NCBI GenBank assembly: GCA_030429835.1
Contig: JAUIGC010000001.1
Coordinates: forward strand, 1-64,000
Source of the DNA: Bacteroidia bacterium
Lineage (GTDB): Bacteria; Bacteroidota; Bacteroidia; Flavobacteriales; Flavobacteriaceae
Direction: 5' to 3'
Length of the DNA stretch: 64,000 nt
Part shown: positions 20,339 through 29,800 of the stretch, piece by piece
How positions within the stretch are numbered: the first letter of the stretch is position 1
Layout of the letters: each line of letters opens with the position of its first letter
Position numbers and translations under genes: made by a program
The notes under the pieces: generated by a model
Told to the model about the DNA's origin: nothing
Database searches by the model: none
The model's input: the letters and a program-made list of their open reading frames with translations, nothing else

Positions 20339-21829
20339 ATGCCTGAAGAGGGCGTTTTAGTAGGCTATGCCTTCTTACTTCAAATTTTGGAAGAGCATAC
20401 AGGTAGACGTTTACCAACACCAGATGTTCTGGCAATGGTTACTGATAAGCAACAACGCTACAATACCGAACAATGGCAAGTGTTCGCCAATCGTTATATG
20501 CCCTCAAAAGATGAAATGTCCCATTTAACATTCGCGTTAAAATACGAGGGCATTGATTTATTAATCTTAAAGGAATTCTTTCTTTATGCCGGTGATGGCC
20601 TTGTAAAGACCATGATGAAGAACGAACCCACCAGTCAATACTCACGACGCATTTGGTTCCTATATGAATGGTTATTGGGCAAACAACTTGACATTCCCGA
20701 TTTAAAGGTAGGCAACTATGTCGAAATCGTCAATCCAAAACTTCAGTATGAGGGGCCAATTGAAAACAGTACCCGGCATCGCGTAAAAAACAATCTTCCC
20801 GGCACTCCTGAATTTTGTCCATTAATTCGAAGAACCGAGAAATTGGAAAATTTTACGGCAACCAAATTTCCTGAACTCATGGAAAAGGACTTGAAAGGAA
20901 GAAACAAGGATTTAATCCGCAGAACGGCCGCCTTTCTATTATTAAAAGATTCCAAGGCCTCTTTTGCCATCGAGGGTGAATACCCCCCGAACCTAAGAGC
21001 AAGAAATTGGGGCAAGGCTATTGGGCAGGCAGGAAAAAAACCTTTGTCCGTAAATGAATTAGAACGCTTACAGGATATTGTTATCGGCACGAAGAAATTA
21101 AAGCATATGGGACTCCGCATAGGGGAAGGCTTTATCGGCGAACATGACCGGGAAAGTTTATTGCCTATGCCCGACCATATTTCTGCAAAAGCAAGTGATT
21201 TGAATTCGCTGATGCAAGGGCTTATCGACGCCAATGAAAGACTTCAAAATAGCAGCTATGACCCTGTTTTGGCTGCGGCAAGCATCGCCTTTGGCTTTGT
21301 GTTCATACATCCTTTTTCCGATGGAAATGGCAGAATCCATAGGTATTTGATACATCATATATTGGTCAAAATGGGGTACACGAAACGGGATATGATTTTT
21401 CCAGTATCCTCAGCTATCCTGAACCGAATCGGGAAATATCAAGATGTTTTGGAGGCCTACTCCTCCCCTATACTGGATTTGATAGAATGGAAACCAACTC
21501 CAGATCATAACGTTGAAATTACCAATGAAACGATTGATCTATACCGCTATTTTGATGCCACTCGTCAAGCTGAATTTCTTTATGAATGTGTAGAAGAAAC
21601 TATCGAAAAGATTATTCCTGAAGAGTTGGACTTTTTAGAAAAGTACGACCGAATGACCAACTTTATCAATTCCGTTGTAACCCTGCCTGATACTAAGGTC
21701 GATCTCTTGATTAAATTCCTGAACCAAAATCAAGGCAAACTTTCAAAGAACAAAAGAACTAAGGAATTTGATGAATTGAGTGATGAAGAAATTGCGGCTA
21801 TTGAAGCGTTTTATGGTTCAACTTTCTAA
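20339..21829 (+). CDS. Fic family protein with N-terminal inhibitory motif (class II-type)
   Basis: HPFSDGNGR Fic motif (about 21308-21334) and upstream SFAIEG inhibitory-helix motif (20960-20977). ORF track start 20285 lies inside the repeat array; ATG at 20339 follows it exactly. Confidence 0.9.
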   Translation: MPEEGVLVGYAFLLQILEEHTGRRLPTPDVLAMVTDKQQRYNTEQWQVFANRYMPSKDEMSHLTFALKYEGIDLLILKEFFLYAGDGLVKTMMKNEPTSQYSRRIWFLYEWLLGKQLDIPDLKVGNYVEIVNPKLQYEGPIENSTRHRVKNNLPGTPEFCPLIRRTEKLENFTATKFPELMEKDLKGRNKDLIRRTAAFLLLKDSKASFAIEGEYPPNLRARNWGKAIGQAGKKPLSVNELERLQDIVIGTKKLKHMGLRIGEGFIGEHDRESLLPMPDHISAKASDLNSLMQGLIDANERLQNSSYDPVLAAASIAFGFVFIHPFSDGNGRIHRYLIHHILVKMGYTKRDMIFPVSSAILNRIGKYQDVLEAYSSPILDLIEWKPTPDHNVEITNETIDLYRYFDATRQAEFLYECVEETIEKIIPEELDFLEKYDRMTNFINSVVTLPDTKVDLLIKFLNQNQGKLSKNKRTKEFDELSDEEIAAIEAFYGSTF

Positions 21830-21857
21830 TTCAAACCCATGCCATCGAAGAGAAAAA

Positions 21858-23561
21858 CTAAAACCGAATCAAACCTTCATCTTGTTTAGCCATAGGTTCG
21901 AAGATACTTTTGCCCTGCCAAATAATCTTTTGGTAATTGTCTTGAATATCCTGATCCGTTGCCCTAATTGGAAAATCGAAACCACTATCTCCTAACCACT
22001 CATTGATTGCAAATTCAGATTTTAAGATTTCCCTCTCGTTGCCTTCGGCTATTAGACCATAGAATTCCCCTGGTCGAAGACTCATTATATCGGTGGTTTT
22101 TACTCGGTCCCGTTCTTGAACGGTTTCGTTGGTACTTTTGTTCAAAGAATTGGTGTGCTTACCAAAAATGGAGGATTGATAATAGTTATCCCCATGACTG
22201 GTCGTCTTAAAAGTTTTGTCCGCCTTGCCGAATATATGGGTTATCATCTGTGCGGAATCCTTATTGACCGTTCTTCCGTAAAACTGGCTTCCCATGTTGG
22301 ACAGCATAACCTGGGCCTTGTCACTTCCGTATCGGTCTACGAGTTGGCTAAAATCTTGACAGGCCAAAACCGTCGCTACCCTATTGCTGCGGGCCGTGGC
22401 AGGGGTCTGTTCCAGTTTGTTGATATAGAGGGTGGGCAGCTCGTCCACCAATACTATCGATTTATGTTTACCCGGTTGATTCATCTTTTTTAAGGCTACG
22501 GAAATAAGCAGGGAGATTACAGGGGCATAGGTTTCGGACAAGGTGCTTTCGTTTCCGATACAAAGGAATTTTGGGTTTAGCGGGTCGTTGATGTTTAAAT
22601 CAAGGTCGTTTCCGGAAAGTATCCAGAAAATATCGGGCGTATTAAGCTTCGCCAAATTGGTGCGTAAGGTACTTACCACTCCTGCCACTTGGTTGGAGGC
22701 TTCATTTTGAACTGCCTGTTTTAAACTGGCAATAAAACCCGCAGCCTGCGGATTTTCGGATATCCGTTCCACCAGTTCCGATATATCGCTATGTAAAATC
22801 AAACTTATCACATGCGGAAGGCTACAATAGAGGGGATGCTCCGATTTCAGATACCATATAAGCCCGGTCAGCACACTTTTAGCCTCCATCATCCAATAGT
22901 CCTCGTTCTTGATGTTCTTGGGAGAAAGGTTGTACATCAGGGTCTGGGCATATTCGTGGGCATAAGCAATTTTAGGTAACAGTTCGGGTTGTAAGGGATT
23001 TGTCCGCGCACTTCTCCGGGCTTCCTTGAAATCGATAAAAATAGGTCGGACTATCCCCTCCCCTTTTTTAACCGTAGCAAATAGTAATTGTGTCAATTCG
23101 GGGGATTTAAAATCATAACATATTCCTGAATAATTTTTGGCAACAGCCTGTATCAATATGGGGTGTATCAAAGAGACCGACTTTCCACTCCCCGCTCCTC
23201 CCTGGATATAAATGCCCCGATATGGATTCTCCAAGAGTATGTTCTTCCCACCGACTGAAAACAAAAAGCCCTCCAGACTGTCCTGAACCTCATTGTGGAC
23301 AACTTCGCTTTTCTTAAATAGGGAAAGTACCCAAGCGTAAATCCGATAGGAAGTCCAACCTAGGACAAAACATGGGATAAAAAGTGCCAATGGAAAAAAT
23401 GTGGTTAGGGGAAAAGAAACAAAGAGTGCTAGAAAAAAGTGCATCCTACAGACACGCTTTAAAAACAGCAAGTAGACTACAAAGGCGACAAAGCGCATCA
23501 ACAGATGTATGATGGGGTGCGTACCTCCCATCAGCAATTCCATAAATACCGACTTGTCCAT
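21858..23561 (-). CDS. TraG/TraD-like coupling protein (MobC-type mobilization protein)
   Basis: N-terminal TM segments, Walker A IQGGAGSGKSVSLIHP, Walker B-like SIVLVDELPTLYI, VLACQDFSQLVDRYG; followed by relaxase-type genes. Confidence 0.88.
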   Translation of the reverse strand: MDKSVFMELLMGGTHPIIHLLMRFVAFVVYLLFLKRVCRMHFFLALFVSFPLTTFFPLALFIPCFVLGWTSYRIYAWVLSLFKKSEVVHNEVQDSLEGFLFSVGGKNILLENPYRGIYIQGGAGSGKSVSLIHPILIQAVAKNYSGICYDFKSPELTQLLFATVKKGEGIVRPIFIDFKEARRSARTNPLQPELLPKIAYAHEYAQTLMYNLSPKNIKNEDYWMMEAKSVLTGLIWYLKSEHPLYCSLPHVISLILHSDISELVERISENPQAAGFIASLKQAVQNEASNQVAGVVSTLRTNLAKLNTPDIFWILSGNDLDLNINDPLNPKFLCIGNESTLSETYAPVISLLISVALKKMNQPGKHKSIVLVDELPTLYINKLEQTPATARSNRVATVLACQDFSQLVDRYGSDKAQVMLSNMGSQFYGRTVNKDSAQMITHIFGKADKTFKTTSHGDNYYQSSIFGKHTNSLNKSTNETVQERDRVKTTDIMSLRPGEFYGLIAEGNEREILKSEFAINEWLGDSGFDFPIRATDQDIQDNYQKIIWQGKSIFEPMAKQDEGLIRF

Positions 23562-23565
23562 GAGC

Positions 23566-24477
23566 TTACCTTGTAATTTGATTGTTTCTCTTAATTATCC
23601 TTTCCTTTTGAATACTCTTGGCCATTTTGATTTCATTTGAGAGAGAGCGATTTTCAATGACTTGGTTCCTTTCATTTTGTATGGCCATTTTCAACACCTT
23701 TTTCTCTTCTAGGGTACCATGCTTTAAAACCCGAAGCGTCTCAAATTTTTCCTCCAGGCCCCTCTTGTACCTGAACATATCATCAAAAGTGTCTTCGTTC
23801 CGTTGTTTCCATTGGGAACGGTCAAATCCCCCATTTACTTTTTTTCCGTTCAGGACTAGATTCTTGCCACTACGGGCATTGGCCAAGGGGCTTAGGTTTA
23901 TCCTATAATCCTTGTGCATTCTCGAAACGGTAATATGTACATGGGTCTGCAGCCCTTCTTTACGTTCCCCGCTTTTGGCCTTGCCGACCAATACCTCTTT
24001 ATCGGTTCCCTTATAATATCTTCGGTGCTCAATCTTGGCAAACCAAACAAGTTGCTTCTCGGTAATTCCCTTATTAAAGTTGTCCGCATAATTTCGCATG
24101 GCCTGTCGGGTAAACAATCGGATAACCTCATTGTAATCCTGTAACTCCTTGTCGCCTAATTCGGCAACATCCCTGATGGGTCTTTTTGCCAAGGTCGATG
24201 TAAGATGTTCCAGCTCCTTATTGCTAAAATTCAGGGTCATCGTAAAATACCGGTCCTGTTTTTTGGCCAATCCTTTGTTTTTTCCATTGTCATCGACCAT
24301 TGAAATCGCCTTTAGGGTCGTGAGCGTATTTTGTTCCTGGTCGAAGAAAAACTGTTGCCGATGCCCTAGGCCCTCCTTCTTCAGCACCTTATTTTCCTTA
24401 TTTAGGTAATGTCCGTATTTGGAGCAACTGCCCTTATTTTCTTGGGAAGTGGTATGAACGATACTTATGGGCATCAT
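23566..24477 (-). CDS. Relaxase/mobilization protein (MobB / DUF5712-like)
   Basis: SIVHTTSQENKGSCSKYGHYLNKEN N-terminus; HVHITVSRMHKD His-rich relaxase-type motif; position between coupling protein and MobA. Confidence 0.8.
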   Translation of the reverse strand: MMPISIVHTTSQENKGSCSKYGHYLNKENKVLKKEGLGHRQQFFFDQEQNTLTTLKAISMVDDNGKNKGLAKKQDRYFTMTLNFSNKELEHLTSTLAKRPIRDVAELGDKELQDYNEVIRLFTRQAMRNYADNFNKGITEKQLVWFAKIEHRRYYKGTDKEVLVGKAKSGERKEGLQTHVHITVSRMHKDYRINLSPLANARSGKNLVLNGKKVNGGFDRSQWKQRNEDTFDDMFRYKRGLEEKFETLRVLKHGTLEEKKVLKMAIQNERNQVIENRSLSNEIKMAKSIQKERIIKRNNQITR

Positions 24478-24863
24478 CCCCCAAATTTTATCCGTTCAAA
24501 AATCTTGTTCAGTTCCTCGATAAGCTTTTTGAAAAGAAAGTCGGTACGCTCTCCATTTTTGTTTAATTGCGCCTGAATAGGATACAGGATTTCCGATTCC
24601 TGGGTCTTAAAGAAGGAAACGATACGCCTATCGATGACCTTGATCATCTCGCTGGCGTTTTTCCCTTTTATCGCTTGGGGGTCGGTTCCGGTTTTTTGGA
24701 AATAAAGGATCATTTCCTCGGTAAACCTTGCAATAGTCCTGTTGTGCTCTTGGGCCAGTTTTTTGAGTTCCCTGTGGCTTCTTTCGCTTACGATAATACT
24801 CTTCTTACGCATGTCGGTTCCTTTTCCCAAATGTCCTTTTTTGGAACTCCGAATCCCGTGCAC
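24474..24863 (-). CDS. MobA-like mobilization accessory protein (BfmA/BtgA-type)
   Basis: Small basic protein KKSIIVSERSHRELKKLAQEHNRTIARFTEEMILYF (ribbon-helix-helix-like); overlaps the relaxase gene. Confidence 0.78.
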   Translation of the reverse strand: MHGIRSSKKGHLGKGTDMRKKSIIVSERSHRELKKLAQEHNRTIARFTEEMILYFQKTGTDPQAIKGKNASEMIKVIDRRIVSFFKTQESEILYPIQAQLNKNGERTDFLFKKLIEELNKIFERIKFGG

Positions 24864-25041
24864 TAAGTTTTGTGGTGCATGTTTATCCTTCTAACTCCCT
24901 GGATATCAGAATTATTTAAAAAATGTCGAAATTTAAGAAGTGCGCAAGGCTTTTATATCATTTCATTCTGAAAATCAACTAATTGCACCGTTCGTTATAA
25001 GATAATTATAAAACGGTATAATCTTGGAAATACTTCTTAAA

Positions 25042-25132
25042 GCAGGCATAGCCTGCGTTGGCCCGCCGCAGGCGCAAGCGGGAACCACTGCATCGCATGG
25101 TTCCCGCTTGCTATCTTTCTTTTTTGAAAGAT
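25042..25132. repeat. Cluster of three hairpins upstream of the mob operon (candidate oriT/nic region)
   Basis: GCAGGC-ATA-GCCTGC (25042-25056); CAAGCGGGAACCA-N10-TGGTTCCCGCTTG (25075-25110); ATCTTTC-N6-GAAAGAT (25113-25132). Confidence 0.6.
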
Positions 25133-25241
25133 ACGACTCCAACTTTCGTTGTTCCTTCTTTAAAAAGTAAGGACAGGGTATTATGGTGAAAGTCCAATTT
25201 ACTACTCAATTTATGGACATCAAACAGTCCTAATCAAATAC

Positions 25242-25490
25242 ATGAAACGATTAAAAATAAAAGAAAGAGATCGGTAATTTAAGGTAAGGAGAATATCCCA
25301 TAAACTTGAATTACTTCACTTCACAATCTATAGTGCGCGACATACGTATGCCAATATTCTAAAAAGAAGTGGGGCGCCAAGGAATATAATTCAAGATAGT
25401 CTTGGTCACACCACAGAGACTATGACCCAGGCCTATCTAAATTCGTTTGAGACTAATATCATTGATGATTATGACTCCAGAATAATGTAG
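25242..25490 (+). pseudogene. C-terminal remnant of a tyrosine recombinase/integrase
   Basis: In-frame translation IYSARHTYANILKRSGAPRNIIQDSLGHTTETMTQAYLNSFETNIIDDYDSRIM* holds the ARHTYA, LGHT and catalytic AYL signatures; in-frame TAA at 25275-25277 and no N-terminal domain. Confidence 0.85.
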
Positions 25491-26307
25491 TCACAAAAAA
25501 AAATTATATGTTTTTAACGTAGTACTATCCATAATTTTTACAATATAAATTCTTCATTATGAACCATTTGGAAAATAAACAATTGTCACTTTTCAACAAA
25601 TCTTGAAGAAGTACCTAATGCTTTTTAAACCATATTTTTCTTAAAATATTTTTGGAAATCAGGTGGTGAATTTGAGTTTCCAGTTAATAATTGAAGCGAG
25701 AGGAAATCAAAAACAGGAAAGAAAAAGGAGGAAGTTAACAATTTAGAATTGGAAGATTCGAAAAAATATTTGAATAGAATGATTAAAACGGTTTATAGGG
25801 AAGTACTTATATAAATTATATTGCCACACAAGCAATTTTGAAGCCTTTGATTGATTTTAGCCAATGTCTTTACTAAAATTGATCAGAGAAGAAGGTGTTT
25901 CAAAGTGAGTATCATAAAGGTAATTTGAACTCTTAACAAACCTGAAAACAGCAGTGTATAATGAATTTTGTAGTAATAAAATTAGGTATTGTTATGCTTA
26001 GTAGAATTATAAATTCAATCTTTGGGCATATGTGTAATTAATAAATCCAACCCAATAAGAATAAAAAACTTCTTTAATCTTTTTTTACCCAAATCCGGAA
26101 AGAATTTAACCTTATTATTTCGATAAATATTATGTCGAATTTTAGTTTACGAGAAATATGTTCAAACCACATGACCATTGTTAGTTGCATATCTTTTACA
26201 ATTTGCGAAATAAACGTGCCCTTTTATTAGGATAGATGTAAGTTATTAAATTTACGACTTATGATAGTCCAAACGATAGGTTTGTCATTCAATATGAGAT
26301 AAAAACT

Positions 26308-29300
26308 ATGAAAAGATTTTCATGGATTCTAGGTATTTGTACCTATATTTTAATAACAGGTTGTGAATCACAGGAAGACCAGAATTTATTTAAGCTATTA
26401 AAGTCCAAAAACACTGGCATTGACTTCATCAATCGTCTTACACCTAGTGACTCCATAAATATATTGGATTTTGAATATATGTTCAATGGTGGAGGTGTGG
26501 CAATTGGAGATGTCAACAATGATGGATTACAAGATATCTATTTTACTGGAAACCAGGTTTCCAGCCGTTTATACCTTAACAAGGGAAACTTAAAATTTGA
26601 GGACATTACACAATCTGCAAAAGTAGGCACGTCTGGTTGGTCTAATGGAGTGGCCATGGTTGACATAAACCAAGATGGACTTATAGATATCTATGTAAGT
26701 CGTGGAGGCCCTAGGAACACTTCTCCGAAAGACATGGCCAATCTTTTTTTTATCAATAATGGCGATGGAACATTTAGGCAGTCCGCTAATGAATTGGGGG
26801 TAGACGATTCTGGATATAGTATCCAAGCTTTATTTCTGGATTATGACAAAGATGGTGATAATGACTTATATATTCTTACCAATGCCCTTGTCGATTACAA
26901 TAGGAATACATCAAGAATCAAGGCTTTGGGCGGTGAGGCCACCAGTACTGACAGACTATACCGAAATGATGGAGTAAGAGGTTTTACAAATGTCTCTAAA
27001 GAGGCAGGAATCCTTGCCGAGGGTTTTGGTCTTGGTGTTTCGGTCTGCGATATTAATAATGATAACTGGCCAGACATATATGTTTCGAATGATTTTTTGA
27101 CCAATGACCTTCTTTATATAAACAATCAAGACGGAACATTCTCAGATAAAATAGATGTCTATTTAAGACATCAAAGTTATAATGGTATGGGTAATGATAT
27201 TGCAGATATAGATAATGATGGTAACATGGATATAATGGTGGTGGATATGCTACCAAACGATAATAAGCGAATCAAACAAAGTATGATGAAGGTCAGCTAT
27301 GATACTTATGTCCGAGACCTTTCATTGGGCTATTCTCCTCAAATGGTTAGAAATACCCTTCAACTTAATAATGGTAACGGGACTTTCAGCGAAATTGGTC
27401 AGTTAACAGGATTACATAATACTGATTGGAGCTGGGCCCCACTTATGGCAGATTTAGATAATGATGGCAAGAAGGATATTTTTATTTCAAATGGATATCG
27501 AAGGGATATCACGAACTTAGACTATATCGTTTATAGCGAACAATCCTCATATTTTGGTGGAAGTAAAAATCGTGATAGTATTAATCTAAAACGTCTTCAG
27601 GATTTACCGGAAGTTAAGCTTCCTAATTTTGTCTATAAAAATCATGGGGAATTAAAGTTTGAAAATAAGGTTAGGGAATGGGGTTTAACACAACCTTCCT
27701 ATTCAAATGGTGCGGCTTATGCAGATTTAGACAATGATGGGGATTTGGAATTAATTATCAATAATATAGATGACGAAGCCTTCATTTACAAAAATAACGG
27801 TATGGAGTTGGCCTCCAAGAAAGGCGAATCCAGAAATTTTATTGACATTAAGTTAATTGGTAATAACTCTATCGGCACTAAAGTATCGGTATTCACAGGA
27901 GAGCATCGGCAAATTCAAATGTTTTCACCTGTTAGGGGCTATTTATCCACAGTAACAGAACGATTGCATTTTGGTTTAGGATCCACATCTAAAATTGATT
28001 CGATTTATGTGCTCTGGCCCAATGACAGGCTTGAAATAATTAAAAATCCTAAGTCAAATCAATTGATGAAAGTTTTTGAAAAAAATGCACAGCCGGACTA
28101 TAGGGAAAGTCCAACTTCTCCAGAAAAATTATTTTCTGAAGTAAGTAAGGAAATAGGAATAGATTATCGCCATCAAGAGGATGATTTTATAGAATTGAGG
28201 TATCAAGCAAGTCTCTTAAAAATGAATACGAAGTTAGGCCCGGGTATTGCGGTTGGAGACGTCAACAATGATGGTCTTGATGATTTTTATGTAGGAGGGA
28301 CCGAACAAAAGAATGGAGCATTGTTTGAGCAAAATTCGAAAGGTCTTTTTGAGTCTCGAACAATTTTAGAAGAGAAAAGGGAGGATATGGCCGTATTGTT
28401 CGCCGATATAGACTCCGATTCCGATATTGACTTGATTTCTATTGATGGTGGTGGAATCGCCGATATGATTAATAAGACCTACACTGACCTTATTTTCTTT
28501 AATGATGGTGAGGGCAATTTTGAGCCTACTGAATTATTACAAAGAGAAGGTAGGGGTTCATGTGCGGAAATGGTGGATTTTGATAGAGATGGGGATTTAG
28601 ATTTGTTTATTGGGGGGAAAGTAATGAACGGATCTTACCCGAATAGTCCAAAGAGCTATTTTCTATCGAATGAGAATGGGAAGTTTAAGGATCGTACTAA
28701 CAATATTTTTGATGGAGATGGAAATCTTGGTATGGTTAGCGATGCCCTTTGGACTGACTTTAATGATGATGGTTATATAGATTTGATAGTTGTTGGTGAG
28801 TTTATGGACGTCCGCTTCTTTAAAAATAAAGAAGGGAGATTGGTAGATGTTACCCAAGAAACAGGATTAAAAAATATGAACGGATGGTGGAATAGTATAG
28901 TCTCTGGTGATTTTGATCAAGACGGAGATACAGATTATGTAGTGGGCAATCTTGGTCAGAACAGCGACGTAAAGGCGAGTCCTGAAGAACCAGTAACGAT
29001 TTATGCCAAGGATTTCGACGGTAACGGGTCAATTGATCCGCTACTTAGTTGCTTTCGAAATGGCAAAGAACATTTAATTCATCCGAGGGATGTTGTGGTA
29101 GCGCAAATTAGCCCGTTTCGCAATCGTTTTTTAGATTATGAAAGTTATGCGAATGCTACAATAGATAAAACGTTTACCGAAAATGATTTTCAAGATGCGA
29201 TCATTTTGAAAGCGACCAATTTTTCATCCACTTATATTGAAAATCTGGGTGATGGCAAATTTATGGCAGTACCTTTGCCGTTACAGGCACAATTTGCCCC

Positions 29301-29790
29301 AGTTTATGGTATTCAGGCCCGAGATTATAATATGGATGGTTTATTAGACCTGCTTTTAGTTGGTAACCATTATAGTGTTGAACCTTCTACAGGTCCATAC
29401 GATGCGTCTATAGGAACATTATTATTGGGAGATGGTGCGGGTAATTTTTCATATGTTAAACCTTTAAAAAGTGGTGTAACAATAACAGGTGATGCAAAAG
29501 GGATGGCAACTATGATTTCTGCAGACAAAAATACGTTAACATTAATTGGTCAGAATTCTAAAAAACTATTGGCGTTTTCAAACAGGACCACTCATCAATA
29601 CATTGCTGTGAATCCGCTAGAGTTATTTGTAAAGGTTCATCTGAAAAATGGAAAAGTTGTGAAATATGAATTTCCTTATGGTGAGTCATACTTAAGTCAA
29701 TCAGCTCGATTTTTGACAATTAACAACGAGGCCACGGATTTTGTGGAATTTATCACCGCAACCGGAAAAAAAAGAAATCAGAAAATTTAA
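26308..29790 (+). CDS. FG-GAP/VCBS-repeat lipoprotein with ASPIC/UnbV domain (CRTAC1-like)
   Basis: Lipobox ILITGCES; many D-x-(D/N)-x-DG repeats (GDVNNDGLQDIY, DLDNDGDLELI); ASPIC/UnbV-like region. Confidence 0.9.
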   Translation: MKRFSWILGICTYILITGCESQEDQNLFKLLKSKNTGIDFINRLTPSDSINILDFEYMFNGGGVAIGDVNNDGLQDIYFTGNQVSSRLYLNKGNLKFEDITQSAKVGTSGWSNGVAMVDINQDGLIDIYVSRGGPRNTSPKDMANLFFINNGDGTFRQSANELGVDDSGYSIQALFLDYDKDGDNDLYILTNALVDYNRNTSRIKALGGEATSTDRLYRNDGVRGFTNVSKEAGILAEGFGLGVSVCDINNDNWPDIYVSNDFLTNDLLYINNQDGTFSDKIDVYLRHQSYNGMGNDIADIDNDGNMDIMVVDMLPNDNKRIKQSMMKVSYDTYVRDLSLGYSPQMVRNTLQLNNGNGTFSEIGQLTGLHNTDWSWAPLMADLDNDGKKDIFISNGYRRDITNLDYIVYSEQSSYFGGSKNRDSINLKRLQDLPEVKLPNFVYKNHGELKFENKVREWGLTQPSYSNGAAYADLDNDGDLELIINNIDDEAFIYKNNGMELASKKGESRNFIDIKLIGNNSIGTKVSVFTGEHRQIQMFSPVRGYLSTVTERLHFGLGSTSKIDSIYVLWPNDRLEIIKNPKSNQLMKVFEKNAQPDYRESPTSPEKLFSEVSKEIGIDYRHQEDDFIELRYQASLLKMNTKLGPGIAVGDVNNDGLDDFYVGGTEQKNGALFEQNSKGLFESRTILEEKREDMAVLFADIDSDSDIDLISIDGGGIADMINKTYTDLIFFNDGEGNFEPTELLQREGRGSCAEMVDFDRDGDLDLFIGGKVMNGSYPNSPKSYFLSNENGKFKDRTNNIFDGDGNLGMVSDALWTDFNDDGYIDLIVVGEFMDVRFFKNKEGRLVDVTQETGLKNMNGWWNSIVSGDFDQDGDTDYVVGNLGQNSDVKASPEEPVTIYAKDFDGNGSIDPLLSCFRNGKEHLIHPRDVVVAQISPFRNRFLDYESYANATIDKTFTENDFQDAIILKATNFSSTYIENLGDGKFMAVPLPLQAQFAPVYGIQARDYNMDGLLDLLLVGNHYSVEPSTGPYDASIGTLLLGDGAGNFSYVKPLKSGVTITGDAKGMATMISADKNTLTLIGQNSKKLLAFSNRTTHQYIAVNPLELFVKVHLKNGKVVKYEFPYGESYLSQSARFLTINNEATDFVEFITATGKKRNQKI

Positions 29791-29800
29791 GAACTAAGAA

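Noticed and set aside
15581-25500. Prophage interpretation
   Set aside because: No capsid, terminase, portal or tail genes; mob genes indicate a mobilizable element
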